A stretch of DNA of 64,000 nucleotides from assembly GCA_032718475.1 (NCBI GenBank), contig JAUCBJ010007396.1:1-64000 (forward strand), in the 5' to 3' direction. Source of the stretch: Nemertoderma westbladi. Taxonomy: Eukaryota > Xenacoelomorpha > Nemertodermatida > Nemertodermatidae. Positions 53,059 to 64,000 of this stretch are shown one piece after another (the first letter of the stretch is position 1; each line of letters begins with the position of its first letter). The notes below the pieces were generated by a model. The model was not told where the DNA came from. It saw only the letters and a list, made by a program, of their open reading frames with translations, and ran no database searches. Position numbers and translations under genes: made by a program.

Positions 53059-53289
53059 GGTGGCTCAAGTGATTGTGGTGGCGATTCTGGTCGAACGCAA
53101 GTATGTTTTCAGCAACTGAAGATTACTGAATGACATGTTGCACACGTTCATGTTCAATGACATGTTCACATGTTGCATTGGTCACTGGAATGGTGGCGAA
53201 GATGCACAGAAGCGTATGAATATTGGGGTAGGAAGTTTTAGATGCATGGTGCAAGGTATCGATGATCTTTGATGGAGGTTCGATCGACG

Positions 53290-53432
53290 TCTAATTAGTG
53301 AGTATTCTATTCAATGAGCACTCAGTTCAGTGAGCATTCTAATCAGTGAGTATTCTATTCAATGAGCACTCTGCTCAGTGAGTGTTCTAATCAGTGAGTA
53401 TTCTATTCAGTGAGCACCCCATTCAGTGAGCG
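53290..53432. repeat. Short tandem repeat of cagtgag-type units
   Basis: An 18-20-bp unit related to ttcagtgagtattctaatc is repeated about seven times with variation (attct/cactc interiors). Confidence 0.8.
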
Positions 53433-54290
53433 TTGAACATAGTTTGCTTACTGTTCAGTGATTTTATGATAGTGATAGTTGTATCATTAAGTTGTCTGTC
53501 ATTCTGGAGTTGTCATTCCGAATATTTGAAATCTAATGACTCAGCAATCCGTGATGAAATTAAATTTAGTACACATGTAGTCTATCAAAAGTGTAGAAGA
53601 ATTTCAGAATTTTGGAGTAGAGCAATTACATGGTCCACTACACGGAGGCCTTAAATAAGTCTCTGCATAACAACTCAATAATGATATATTCTATGATAAG
53701 GTTCCACTCACTTTGTCCACGAAAGTTGAAAATGATTAATAGGTATCATGGACCCAGGGTAATTAAAAATAAAGAATTTAAATTATCACGAATACGAATG
53801 TTATTTAAGTTTTATTAGCAAGTAAAAGAAAACTATATACCATCTATCACAATAGCACAATATGACAATCACAATAAATTTATATGTAAATTGCATAATT
53901 ACTATTGCTCCTTCTTCTTTAACTAGTTTCATTACATTTAATCGAGATTTGATTTGCAACTTTGAGATAGCTTTTTATCGGTACACCTAAGTCCTTCTAT
54001 ATCTTCTCGAAAAACGTTTTTCATTAGTTTATTTTACCTTTATCCGTCCAACTTGACCTCTTTATCCTTTCTTTACAGCCTTTCTTACCATCAGGTGTAG
54101 AAATTACATAGGGACACATTGGTGAGACACCTTCTTGATATATAAAGGTTGGCCGTTCTTAAACCAATGCGTTTGTAGTTTAAATGTTTCTATAGGTATT
54201 ATTATATATTAGATGGCCCATACTTTGTAGAAGTCTTATGATTATAGACTTTTACAACCATAAATCCATTATCAAGTTCTCAGTCGTTGA
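53433..54290. other. Spacer without recognised gene
   Basis: The sequence is AT-rich with no gene or repeat that I can support. Confidence 0.5.
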
Positions 54291-54454
54291 ATGTTATCAT
54301 AGTCATGTGTCGGACTGCCCCAATACGACCACTGTTGTCATAGGACAAAACAGCCACGAGAAATGCTTGCATATGCTATCACAGTCATGTTTCGGACATC
54401 CCCATTTGACCACCTTTGTCAGAGGCCAAAACAGCCATGAGAAATGCTTGTATA
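54291..54454. repeat. 82-bp tandem duplication
   Basis: Two diverged copies, starting at 54291 and 54373, share blocks such as cagccatgagaaatgcttg and tcatgttcggac-like sequence. Confidence 0.75.
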
Positions 54455-55501
54455 TTGCTTAACAAAATCTAACCATCGAAGTCATTCGTCAAAATTGCCT
54501 CCTTTATCTTACAACTATGCTCAGTGTGCTCATAATCCTCCAGTTCCTTAGCAGTTGGGGCATTCTTAGACGCATTATCCTTTACATGGAATTGTGTTGA
54601 CGTTTAGCATTTGATTGACTTTTTTGTGGATTTGCCATGGTAGTTCTTCCAGCAGTTGCTAATTCCAAACCATTTGTTTGCAAATGTTCTACCAATTGTT
54701 CTGCTGTTTGCAAATGTTCTGCAAATGTTATGAATCCAAAATTTTTTGAATTTTCAATAATTGTTGACAGCAATTTACTCTTCTTTCCCTGTAGCTGCAG
54801 CTCCATTAAGGATGCATTATATCACTTTCGCTGCTACTGGAGCTTATCCACATCCGCTCTTGCTGTAGCTAGATTAGTTCTGGTACTACTATGTGCCCAG
54901 AAGAACCAAGAGATCATCAGCGTAGTAGCTAGGAGATATATGTTGTGTGTCGAGGTGCCAGCCTGCTTGAGTGCCGGAATCATAAACATTAGTAGTACCA
55001 GGCAATATGACTGACCCCCTTGTGGTTTATTTGTAATAACTCTATAACAAACGCAGAGGGGAATCTGAAATTTTATGTCTGTGTGTCTGTCTGTGTGTGA
55101 CTTTTCCTAAAAATGTATTTTCTTCCTAATAGTGAAAACGGTTTTCAAAAATATTGGGAAGTTTTCGAGTTATAGCACCATTTTTTAACCCCACTTTTGG
55201 CACTTTTTTTGAGTTTTTTTTTGAAAATTACATTTTATGAAATATGATTTGTAACATCTCTATTTTTGAATTACACCGGTTTGTTGGTGTTTGCAATAAG
55301 ATGGAATTCATATAAATAATTATTTATTATTCATTTATTCCAGACATACTATGTCCATAGTAAAAATAGGTGATTAATAAATTATACATAATCAATACAG
55401 GGCAACAGATAAAATTATTAAGATAAGTATGTAATGTAGGCCTACCTTACTAGTATAGTATTTCCGACAATAAGTAAGTATATTTGTATAATTATTTAAA
55501 T
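54455..55501. other. Spacer without recognised gene
   Basis: The only notable items are a gtctgtgtgtctgtctgtgtg microsatellite near 55077 and a short gcaaatgttct repeat near 54678-54730. The end nearest 55501 may be the 3' UTR of the following minus-strand LINE. Confidence 0.45.
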
Positions 55502-57540
55502 TCACAAAAGTAGACTTATGTTGCGCATTGTGTGCAACCGTGATGTCTCTGAAGTCACTCTTACGGTCGCCTTAATAAGAGAGTTATCACAGTTATTTAC
55601 ACGATTAAACAATCTTTCTATTGATTTGTGCCGCAAATGAATAAAACAGGAGGGTAAATTGTTTACACCGAAAAATAATGACATACTAGCTGCCCTATTG
55701 TATGCCACCTTAAGTCTGTTATAAACTGTAGAGGAATAATTACTTCGCGACCATAAAGACTTACAATACAGCGGGGTTATAAAAGCACGAAATAATACGA
55801 CAGATGTAGATGTATTTGACAGATGTAGAGCAATGTTTAAACTTACGCACCAAGGTATTTGCCCTAGCGTACAAACTTCTAGTAGTTTTACGAATGCTAA
55901 AACCGTCATCCCTAGACTCGTGAAATAAATTACCTAGGTACATCCATTTATCGGTTCTAGAGATTTGTCTACCGTATAGGTAAAAGGGAGTGACAATACA
56001 ACTGTTATAACTACTTGACAAAAAATACATAACGTTTGTTTTCTTTAGATTAAATAAAATATTATTATTTTCCGCATATTTAAAACAACAATTTATCAAA
56101 TTTTGTAATCCTACTGCTGAGTTAGAAATCAAACAAATGTCATCGGCATATAAAATGTGATTTGTCCTACAACCATCTAATAAGCACCCAGTATTTGTAC
56201 TTACTAAACTGTAACTAAGTTGGTCAATATATACATTGAAAAAATACCCACTTAAGATCCCCCCTTGTTTTACACCATTTGATACTGCAAATTTCTCTAA
56301 ATATTAACTTCCCCATTTAACCTGTAACGTCTGCTGTCTGTACCAGTATGCAATTACACGAACTATATACTTTGGTGTACCTTTAAGAATAAGTTTCTAG
56401 AACAGTGTGTCATGGCAAACTCTGTCGAATGCCTTACTTGAGTCAAGAAAACAGACATAAACTGATGAGCCATTATGTAAATAATAATCGATTACTTCTT
56501 TGAGGGTAAATATACATAACTCTGTACCACTTTTACGCTTAAAAGAATATTGGTAATCCCTAACTATTAAATTCGATTCAATACGCGATAACATTATATA
56601 CTCGAATAATTTGCTAAATATTGATGCAATTGCTATCGGACGATAATTTGATTTATCGCTAATTGAACCGTTTTTATCTTTGATAATTGGTATAAGCAAA
56701 CAATGGAGATTGTACTATTAGGTAATACACCATGAACAAATATTGCTGATGCTAGCTTAGCGAGAAGTGTATTGAGCAAGTTGCTATTGCCATGTATAAA
56801 GTGCTCCGCTGCAATACTATCTGGGCCAATACACTTTCCTTTTTTTAAATTAGAAATTGCACAACTCATTTCAGAAGGACTTACAATTAAATCATCAGAA
56901 AAATCAATATCATTTAAATTATATAAAATGTCATGAGACTTAGCACCCATTGGCGACCCTTTATTAATATTAAATAATTCAGAAAATTCCTTCTTAAATA
57001 GATCTGAAATCTCTGATTCACTCGTTTTACCGTTTATTGTCTTTGGAAGTGGCACAGAGGTGCTACTTTCTTTTTTAATACCCCGCCAAAAAGACTGATA
57101 ATCGTTTTCTAACTGGGAAGTAGCAACTTTATCGGCCTTATTTTGCTTTTCCTGCCTACGGCACTGGCGCAAAGTGCGTTTAAACTGGGCTTTTGTTACT
57201 AAATACCTTCAATGAATTTCCCCATTTCAGGGAGATCCCGCTCCACGCCAAATTTTAAACCAGTTACGAGACTCCTCATAAACTGCGCTAATGGTGTCAG
57301 TCCACCCCGGAATATTCCTATTCTGCGACGTTTCGATGCCAGATGTTTTTGACATTGAATCCGCTGCAGAACTTGTAATTGCTGTACAAATTGCACACCA
57401 AAATTCTTCTATACAATCCGCATGCTCCTTGCATTTAGCATTTATACAATTGATTCCATCTGGTATCTGTATATTTGCAAGCGGTGGCCATTGTATCTCG
57501 GAATTTAATACTCGTGCGGGTGCCGGCGGTACCACACAGG
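55502..57540 (-). pseudogene. LINE reverse transcriptase of a third family, broken
   Basis: Minus-strand segments in order cover the post-endonuclease linker (NIPGWTDTISAVYEESRNWF, 57535 to about 57227) and a region with QLENDYQSFWRGIKKESSTS and LKKGKCIGPDSIAAEHF (57172-56633). The RT fingers follow (SNYRPIAIASIFSKLFEYIM; VCFLDSSKAFDRVCHDTLF; 56699-56397). The catalytic YADD codons lie at 56139-56150, and the thumb/C-terminal region extends to 55502 (KWMYLGNLFHESRDDGFSIR). Several frameshifts and stops separate them. The blocks resemble CR1/L2/Rex-type LINEs rather than the RTE-like family. Endonuclease and 5' end are not seen. Confidence 0.85.
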
Positions 57541-57651
57541 CCTAGGCCTACTATCATTGGTACCAATACTCCCGGAGCCGCAGTTTCCACTACGAGGGCA
57601 GTGTACCGGTACCGGTATGTTGCTACAGCTACATACTGGACGCGCTTCTAC

Positions 57652-58060
57652 CTGCTACTCTGTCCTGCAGTTCACCAAGCCTGATTAGAAGAATAGATAT
57701 CTCTGAAGTACTAAGTGAGAACAGGGGCAATGACTGTAGGTTTTCTGCAACAAATACTGGTTTATCTGCAAGTTCAACAAATGACTTGAAATCGAGCATG
57801 TCCAGAATATCTTCAGTTATCAACTTACCTAGGTTTATCCCAGTGTTTCTTTTCTTAGAAAACCCTTCCAAATGTTTCTCATTACCAGGCATTATGTCAA
57901 AGATAATATCTTTTGCCTTACGCAGGCAACATCTTGTTAGAGAAACGTGGCCATGGGTCGATTGTTTGTGTAATAATATTACGAGGTAGTGATAGGCTGA
58001 CATGTGAACACCATAGATATGCGAGGACGTTGTCAGTGATGTGGTGACATTTGCTGCCAT
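57652..58060 (-). other. Candidate first exon (minus strand)
   Basis: An ATG at 58060 in good context (aagATGG) opens 136 codons to a donor-like CAG|GTAGAAG, with the exon end at 57652; another in-frame ATG is at 58072. The encoded part has a Ser/Thr-rich start (MAANVTTSLTTSSHIYGVHM) and a helical end (SLSTSEISILLIRLGELQDR). I recognise no domain. It may be a host exon or a retroelement gag-like piece. Confidence 0.3.
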
Positions 58061-58229
58061 CTTGTTCACCATCCTCGCCCTTTTTTCAGGGTAGGACTAG
58101 TGTTAAAAAGCTGACCAGGCTGCTACTGCTACTACTACTAGCTGACTCTCACTGCACTGACTGTTGTTATTCAGTGTTCATAGTATTCACAAAATTAAAT
58201 ATCAGTCAGAGATAGACTACAACGACTAA

Positions 58230-59260
58230 AAAAAAGAAGTAATTTAGATAAAATAAATAATTTAGAAATTGTAAATTTGTTTTTTTTTCGGGAGGTGCCA
58301 ATTTTGGTGCCAGCACCAAATTTTGAAATGTCAATTTTGTAAATTTATTGTTTGAACCTTTTACATTTACTGTTTTGAATTGAACATTTATTGTTTTGCG
58401 CAATAGGGGTTTTTTGGGGTTCTGATTTCGATGGAATATATACGAATTGCACCAGGAGTATCAAACCCTGTATTTTTCGGAGCAGTGTGCAAAATTTGGT
58501 GCCAGCACGAAATTTTGAAAATACATTCAATAGTTCAATTGCTTGTGACAACTTGTGACAACTTGTATTTTTCGCCAGTGGGTGAAAATTGTTGTGCCAG
58601 CACCAAATTTTTGAAAATAAGCTGATTGACCAATATATAGTATCTTCTTGTTTCTTGCGTTATATGGGGTCTTTTTTGAGGGTCCTGAATCCGATAGAAT
58701 CAATAACAATAGCACTGGACATCTCAAACTTGTACTTTTTGATGATGGGTATGAATTTTTTTTGTTAGCACCAAAATTTGCTATATTATGCCGAAAAATA
58801 CGAGTAGCAATTATCTGGCCATTTAGAAATGTATTCCATTAGAATCAGCGCCCCAGAAAACTTAAAAAGGGGAATTTATAGCATCGTATAAGTGAATTAA
58901 AAATTTTGTGACCTAACTGAAAAGTGCTGGTTACTTGTTTTTTAATTTTTTGGCTACGTAGATGGCTAAAACAGCCATTTGTAGTAATCAGATCATTTTA
59001 ATATTTTCCAATGGATTTTATGCACCAGAGAAAACCTGTAATGAAAAACAATTAGCCGAAAATTGTAGCTTTCAAATTTTATGAAAATTGTTCACTTCCT
59101 GTAATTTTGGTGCTGCCAAATAACCACCCCAGGACATTTTTTTTCGAAATTTTTTTTTCGGTCGGATTTGGACTTGTGATATCTACGTACAAACAAAAAA
59201 ATGTGACGTTTTCGTTAAAGTGTGTAGATTTTAGGGGGGGGGGGGGGGGGGGTCTCTATT
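58230..59260. repeat. Degenerate repeat related to the foldback element
   Basis: The motif ttggtgccagcac and its inverse recur (near 58306, 58499, 58593), with surrounding phrases like those of the 60.1-61.5-kb element. A 19-nt poly-G lies at 59234-59252. No coding capacity is seen. Confidence 0.5.
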
Positions 59261-60094
59261 AACTCCATATATCTTAAAGTTCCATAGAGTGGTTCAAATA
59301 AATTGCGTCAAAACACCACAAATCACTGTTGTATAAATGTTCCTATGTAACCTTGGGTTTTAGGTTTGCAGGGTTAAATCCCGTGGCAGAAACGCAGATG
59401 TGCTAGACAGGATTGCATGTTTCCTCTTGGAAGTAAAATTAATACCTCTTGGAAGTAAAATTAATAGTTATAGAATTGGACGAGTAAGTAATCACTGAGT
59501 AATGCCAATAACAATGCCTTAAAAAAATAAATTTAATCAGATTTAAAGGGTCTATAGAGCACTAGCACCACACTATTGGATTGGATTGGCCAATTTTACT
59601 ACATACTGGTAATATTATATTAAACTAATAAATAGGCCTAGAAACACCCTCTAAATCCTGCACTGGCTCGGTCAGTGGGTGCAAGGCTACGTAAAACGCG
59701 ATGCCACCCTGTCTGCCAGTGCCCAGATGCTGGTAGTTAAATAATCGCACCTAATCGCTACAGTATCCTAGATACCAAGTTTTCTTTCCCTTTTCCTCCC
59801 AAAGAGTTACATACATTTCATTAACGGTTATACCTGACCTGTCACTGTCAATATCTACAAGAGGAATAGTGGTGCCTATTATCTACAAGAGGAATAGTGG
59901 TGCCTATATCATTCAAAGTATGTAAGGCATCCTTGTTTGAGGGAAGTTCATTAAATTCGCCTATTCCATCAGTTGACTCACTACAACCAGAAATTAGGAT
60001 ACAAGTAATAATTAATAATAGGTAATAATAAGTTACTAATTAATTAATTAATTAGGATACACAAGTTCTCGAGCCTTTCTTCATGGCTTATCTC
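59261..60094. other. Spacer without recognised gene
   Basis: A small direct repeat (atctacaagaggaatagtgg, twice near 59855 and 59881) is the only structure seen. Confidence 0.5.
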
Positions 60095-60098
60095 TTAA

Positions 60099-61514
60099 CC
60101 CTATTAGCACTGGGGGGGGGCCGAATCGGCCCCTTCCTAGTTTTTAGTTGCTGTAACTATGCAACCACATTACGTACCGTCCCAATTTTTTGTGAGAATT
60201 AGCCAAATTTAATGCCGCATCTTTTGCAAAAAACGCCGTTGCAATTGGATTTCTACTTTTCGATGTGGGTGCCACCTCAAAATTTGGTCTCCAGCACCAA
60301 ATTTTTTGAAATTTTCGAATTTTACAAAGTCATTCGTGATTTAGTAATTATTTATGTTTGGGCTATTTTTATTTATTTTTATTGGTTTGGATCACTCTAA
60401 TGTTCTATACAAGTATGTAAGTGTAGTGGTTCGCCATTTTTGGTGCACCAAAATTAGGGCGTGGCACTTCAAATTTTGAAAAATACGAGATTCGGAAAAT
60501 ACACTAAAGTTTTGATTTGCAAAGCATTTTTATAGGTTTTCTGGAGCGCTGAATCGATTGAAAGTAATATAGAAGCCTGAAGACTTAGTGGTTCGCCATT
60601 TTTGGTGCACCAAAATTAGGGCGTGGCACGTCAAATTTTGAAAAATATGAGATTCGGAAAATACACCAAAGTTTTGATTTGCAAAGCATTTTTATAGGTT
60701 TTCTGGAGCGATGATTCGATTGAAAGTAATATAGAAGCCTCAAATCCTTGGTGTACGTAATTTTCGGTGCACCAAAATTAGGGCGTGGCACTTCAAATTT
60801 TCAAAATTACTTTATTCGGAAAAAACACTAAAGTTTTGATTTCAAAAAATGGCTAACTTCTAAGTCTTCAGGCTTCTATATTACTTTCAATCGATTCAGC
60901 GGTCTGGAAAACCTATATAAATTCGTTAAAATTTAAATTTTGGTTTATTTTCCGAATCTCGTATTTTTCAAAATTTGAAGTGCCACGCCCTAATTTTGGT
61001 GCACCAAAAATGGCGAACCACTCAGTCTTCAAGCTTCTATTTTACTTTCAATCGATTCAGCGGCCCAGAAAACCCATAAAGATGCGTTGAAATAAAAAAA
61101 TTAGGGGCATTTTCTGAATATCTAATTTTTCAAAATTTGAAGTGCCACGCCCACTTCTTAGGTGCACGAAAAATAGCATCCACTTCAATTTTTGGAAGTG
61201 GAATATAATCACATTCGATTCAGCGTCTTGAAAACCCTACTAAATCTAGCCAACAATGCCACACTATTAGTTTTTAGATAACGAAAAATTTTGTAATTTT
61301 GTCCTGGGACTACTTTTATTTTTCATCAAAATTATGAGACCCTGCTTATGAAATTTTAATTTTTTAAGGTTTGGTAGTGTTCATCTATAGTTGTTTCACC
61401 AACAGCCCAAATTTTGTAGGATTTCATTGGACGACTACAAAAATATAGTGGGTGGGCCGAATCGGCCCCCCCCCCAGTGGTGCTAATGGTCAAAACACCC
61501 CAGTGGTAATAGGG
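60099..61514. mobile_element. piggyBac-type non-autonomous foldback element with TTAA TSD
   Basis: TTAA at 60095-60098 and 61515-61518 flanks an element whose ends are CCCTATTAGCACTGGGG and the inverse of CCCTATTACCACTGGGG (one mismatch in 17). TTAA targets plus CCCT-starting ends fit the piggyBac superfamily. Next to each end is the palindrome ggccgaatcggcc-like block. The interior has several direct and inverted copies of a ~165-bp unit containing ttggtgcaccaaaattag, which is itself palindromic. No transposase is encoded. Confidence 0.85.
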
Positions 61515-61518
61515 TTAA

Positions 61519-62460
61519 ATCTTGTCTCGCAATGGTGTCTGCTCTGTGTGTATTTCTGTAGTATGTTAGCTCTGGTGTTACTATATTTTCTTCTCATAAT
61601 TTGTTTACAGGTACTTTTAGGGACCCATAAGGGACCTCACATACATAGAGAAGGTAAACTGCCCTATTTATTTGTCCTTCACTAGGTTGTATAATTCTCT
61701 TAGTTATGATGTTAAAAATATTCGACTTTTGGAAGGCTTGGTGACTAGTGAGCCTCTAAACAATCTTTAAATTAGTCCTGCAATGTGTCAGGTTTTAGTC
61801 TAAACAGGCCTTGTTTGTTTCTTCTAAATTTCATGTACCTCTTTAAATTTTTTAATGGACAAATAATACTTTCGGCACTCATACCTAAATCCTTAAGCTT
61901 GTACAAATACTGGTCTACATTTATGTAGACTAGTATTTTATAATAATGTATTATAATGTGTATCTAAGAGTAAAAGATCTGAAAATTGTCCATGTTTTTT
62001 TTCCTGTTTGGTCATTTATATATCTTACGATTTTTAGATGTCATACGCACCTGCAGAGTTGTCTATATCAACAGTATCTATATCAACCTTATATTTTTTT
62101 AAAAGCTACAGAGTTTTACAACACCACCACTGATACAAGACCACCACCCGTAAGTATTTCACCTACCACCTCAACTATATTTCCAAGGGAAATATATATA
62201 TTACCGTTGAGGCATTTCTACTTCTTCCACATCATCTGATTGATATTCTTTGGGAATGTTTTATCAATTGTGACCTTTTAGTACAACCTCCCTACTTCTT
62301 CCTGCGAAAACTTGGTACCTGCAGACTTGCTCTCACCTGGCATGAGGGTGTTGTGCTTGAAGTGGCTTAGTAGGTATTGAGTGGGTTCTTTGAAGGAACA
62401 ACCATCAATGAGAAAAACAAGGTAGGTACGATTTTTGCGAGGTGCCATTTGTAACTTCAG
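61519..62460. other. Spacer with weak coding-like stretches
   Basis: No recognised gene is present. A short minus-strand reading (62278 to about 62449, MAPRKNRTYLVFLIDGCSF) is of unknown nature. Confidence 0.35.
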
Positions 62461-62538
62461 CGAAACATATATGCAGCTGAACAAGAAAGAGAAACTTCAG
62501 AGGAACGAGTTGAAAACATTGCTTCACAACTACTGCAG
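62461..62538 (+). other. Candidate 78-bp coiled-coil exon
   Basis: An acceptor-like cttcag ends at 62460, followed by 26 open codons (AAEQERETSEERVENIASQL) and a donor CAG|GTATTA at 62538. The length is a multiple of three. It is too short to assign. Confidence 0.25.
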
Positions 62539-63643
62539 GTATTAAGAATCGTGAAAATCAGCATTGTAATGGTTCCCATCCTCTGGAAACTTCTGAAAAA
62601 GAATGTGCTACTACTGGCAATATGGACTCGCCTGAAAAGGTTGCCATTACCAGGGCTACTACCACCCAATGACAACATGCCCAATAAGGTTAGTTTTTAG
62701 TTATTTTATATTTCTATACTGATAGAAATAATTGGGTATTAAAATAAGCATTTAATAATAAACATATAGAGTACTTCTGTAATAATACAGTATATTTAGT
62801 TAATGGTATGTTATTATCACAGTAGGATTTATATTATAAATTTGAGGTTATAAATTTTATTTGCACAGTATAGATGGCGGATAAATCAGGAAGGCCCATC
62901 ACATATGTCACCATGAGTAGGACAGTATTTTTGATTATATTTGTTGCTTCAGTGGATTAAAGATTTCTATTTTATCCTACTGTGATTTAATATATTTAAA
63001 AACGTACTTAGGTTTGAATTTAATGATTTTAAAGTTTGTGCCTTGCGTACAGATGGGAAGTTTGTTCCACGCTTCTGAGGCTATGAACCAGATTGACTGT
63101 CTAGCAATCTGTAGTCGTGTTCTCGGTATAGTACAGTGGTTATTAGTCATGTTACGTGTGATGTGACCATTAGGGTGGGCCGATTTTCAGTTTTGGTCGA
63201 ATTTTTATGTGTCTACCAACAAAAAAGTTGCCTTTCCATCCAAAAATCAACAAAATAATTATTTTTAGTGTGAAAAAATGAAAATTACCCCCTGCACCAA
63301 ACAAAGGCTTGCAAATTTACAATTAGTCAAAAATATATAATTTTTTACAGTAATTGTAATAATGCCATTTACTGCATAGATGTTTTGTCTTCTTGATAAA
63401 CCTATTCTACCATGATAAAAATGATGTTAACAATCTGGTATTTATTTCAATAATATAATTTAACCCCTGCACTAATTCACTGAAAGAAGGCAATTATTAC
63501 TATATTACTTTAATTTTACAACATATAATGCTCTAATTGTAGTATAATTAACACACAAACAGCAAAAATTCAAAAAAACGGAAATTATCCGTTAAAAAGT
63601 AACAGATCATAAACAAAGAAATTATTAACAACGATTACAAATA
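62539..63643. other. Spacer without recognised gene
   Basis: AT-rich sequence; I see nothing to support a gene. Confidence 0.5.
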
Positions 63644-64000
63644 CTATTTCATTTTTATTTTAAGTGCAAATTGTTTTTTAGAGCCAAATTGAGGCATTTC
63701 CTCCCTGCTACGTAATTCAGAACTAATATATCCCTGTTGGCGCTTGAATCCACATACTTTCTTGGAAGCCTTTGACACACTATTAACTATCCTTTCCACC
63801 CCTTGCGATTGACATGGATACTCCCAAGTTATGGGTCCGCATTCTATCATCTCATTCAATTGATATATTGGAATGTTTGAAACAAGAGGTGGTTGAAACA
63901 TGTCAGCATTACATTTCAATAATTCGTTCAAATTTGATTCATGGCATGTAATTTTTGGCTTCAGAAATAATCTGCATTTCGGCATTGGCTTGGCTGTGAG
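63644..64000 (-). CDS. C-terminal part of an unknown protein, running off the window
   Basis: The minus strand is open from the window edge (64000) to the stop at 63644, at least 118 codons, with an internal ATG at 63985. The protein has PKCRLFLKPKITCHESNLNE, then IECGPITWEYPCQSQGVERI, then VSKASKKVCGFKRQQGYISS and RSREEMPQF. The (S)Q-x-VER-V---SKA-, G-I, SR--MP-F order reminds me of a C-terminal block found in a group of uncharacterised, often repetitive, invertebrate proteins. This is recollection, not a search result. No domain or catalytic motif can be named. Confidence 0.5.
   Translation of the reverse strand, partial: LTAKPMPKCRLFLKPKITCHESNLNELLKCNADMFQPPLVSNIPIYQLNEMIECGPITWEYPCQSQGVERIVNSVSKASKKVCGFKRQQGYISSELRSREEMPQFGSKKQFALKIKMK

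Overview
The window looks like repeat-rich, AT-rich genomic DNA of an animal, probably a marine invertebrate. The species cannot be named from the sequence. No conserved host gene, rRNA or functional tRNA was recognised. Nearly everything supportable is mobile DNA: several non-LTR retrotransposon lineages, a Penelope-like element, a tRNA-derived SINE, a long-TIR element carrying a BEL/Pao gag relic, a piggyBac-type foldback element, tandem arrays, and one very large Polinton/Maverick DNA transposon of the adintovirus-like class.

Layout. 0-4 kb: end of one LINE family, then two RTE-like LINE fragments in opposite orientation, the second with a 9-bp target-site duplication (TSD). 4-9 kb: short tandem repeats, a Penelope-like RT plus GIY-YIG gene (minus strand, one frameshift), then a 530-bp tandem repeat. 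9-15 kb: an intact RTE-like LINE (1105-aa EN-RT protein, minus strand) with a 12-bp TSD. It sits inside a 1.1-kb repeat whose uninterrupted copy is at 19.4-20.5 kb. 16.2-19.0 kb: a 2.8-kb element with ~430-bp terminal inverted repeats and a 6-bp TSD, enclosing a BEL/Pao-type gag. 21.8-24.7 kb: a LINE 3' end and the 5' half of another RTE-like LINE.

24.7-45.9 kb: a Polinton that appears to have entered that LINE. Its cargo, in order, is: an acidic coiled-coil protein and a two-part unknown protein (both minus strand), a dUTPase-like protein, protein-primed DNA polymerase B, a TATA-binding-protein-like gene, a small basic Polinton protein, a packaging ATPase, a conserved small protein, a chromodomain integrase, two adjacent penton-like minor capsid genes, an unknown gene, a pVI/pX-like basic protein, the double-jelly-roll major capsid protein, an adenain-like protease and a Pro/Arg-rich protein. 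Together these describe replication (polymerase, dUTPase), transcription (TBP-like), integration, and virion assembly (capsids, ATPase, protease). The copy is decayed: polymerase, ATPase, integrase and major capsid genes carry frameshifts or stops, and the protease has Tyr where the catalytic Cys is expected. The element also took later insertions between 38.4 and 41.6 kb: a triplicated 285-bp unit with a splice-flanked 120-bp exon, and a LINE inside a palindromic MITE.

45.9-50.8 kb is a roughly 5-kb minisatellite that replaces most of the right Polinton terminus. 50.8-64 kb holds further LINE fragments, poly-G tracts, a 1.4-kb TTAA-flanked foldback element and some candidate exons.

The most unusual item is the intact TBP-like gene at 32.8-33.4 kb, directly downstream of the polymerase in the Polinton.
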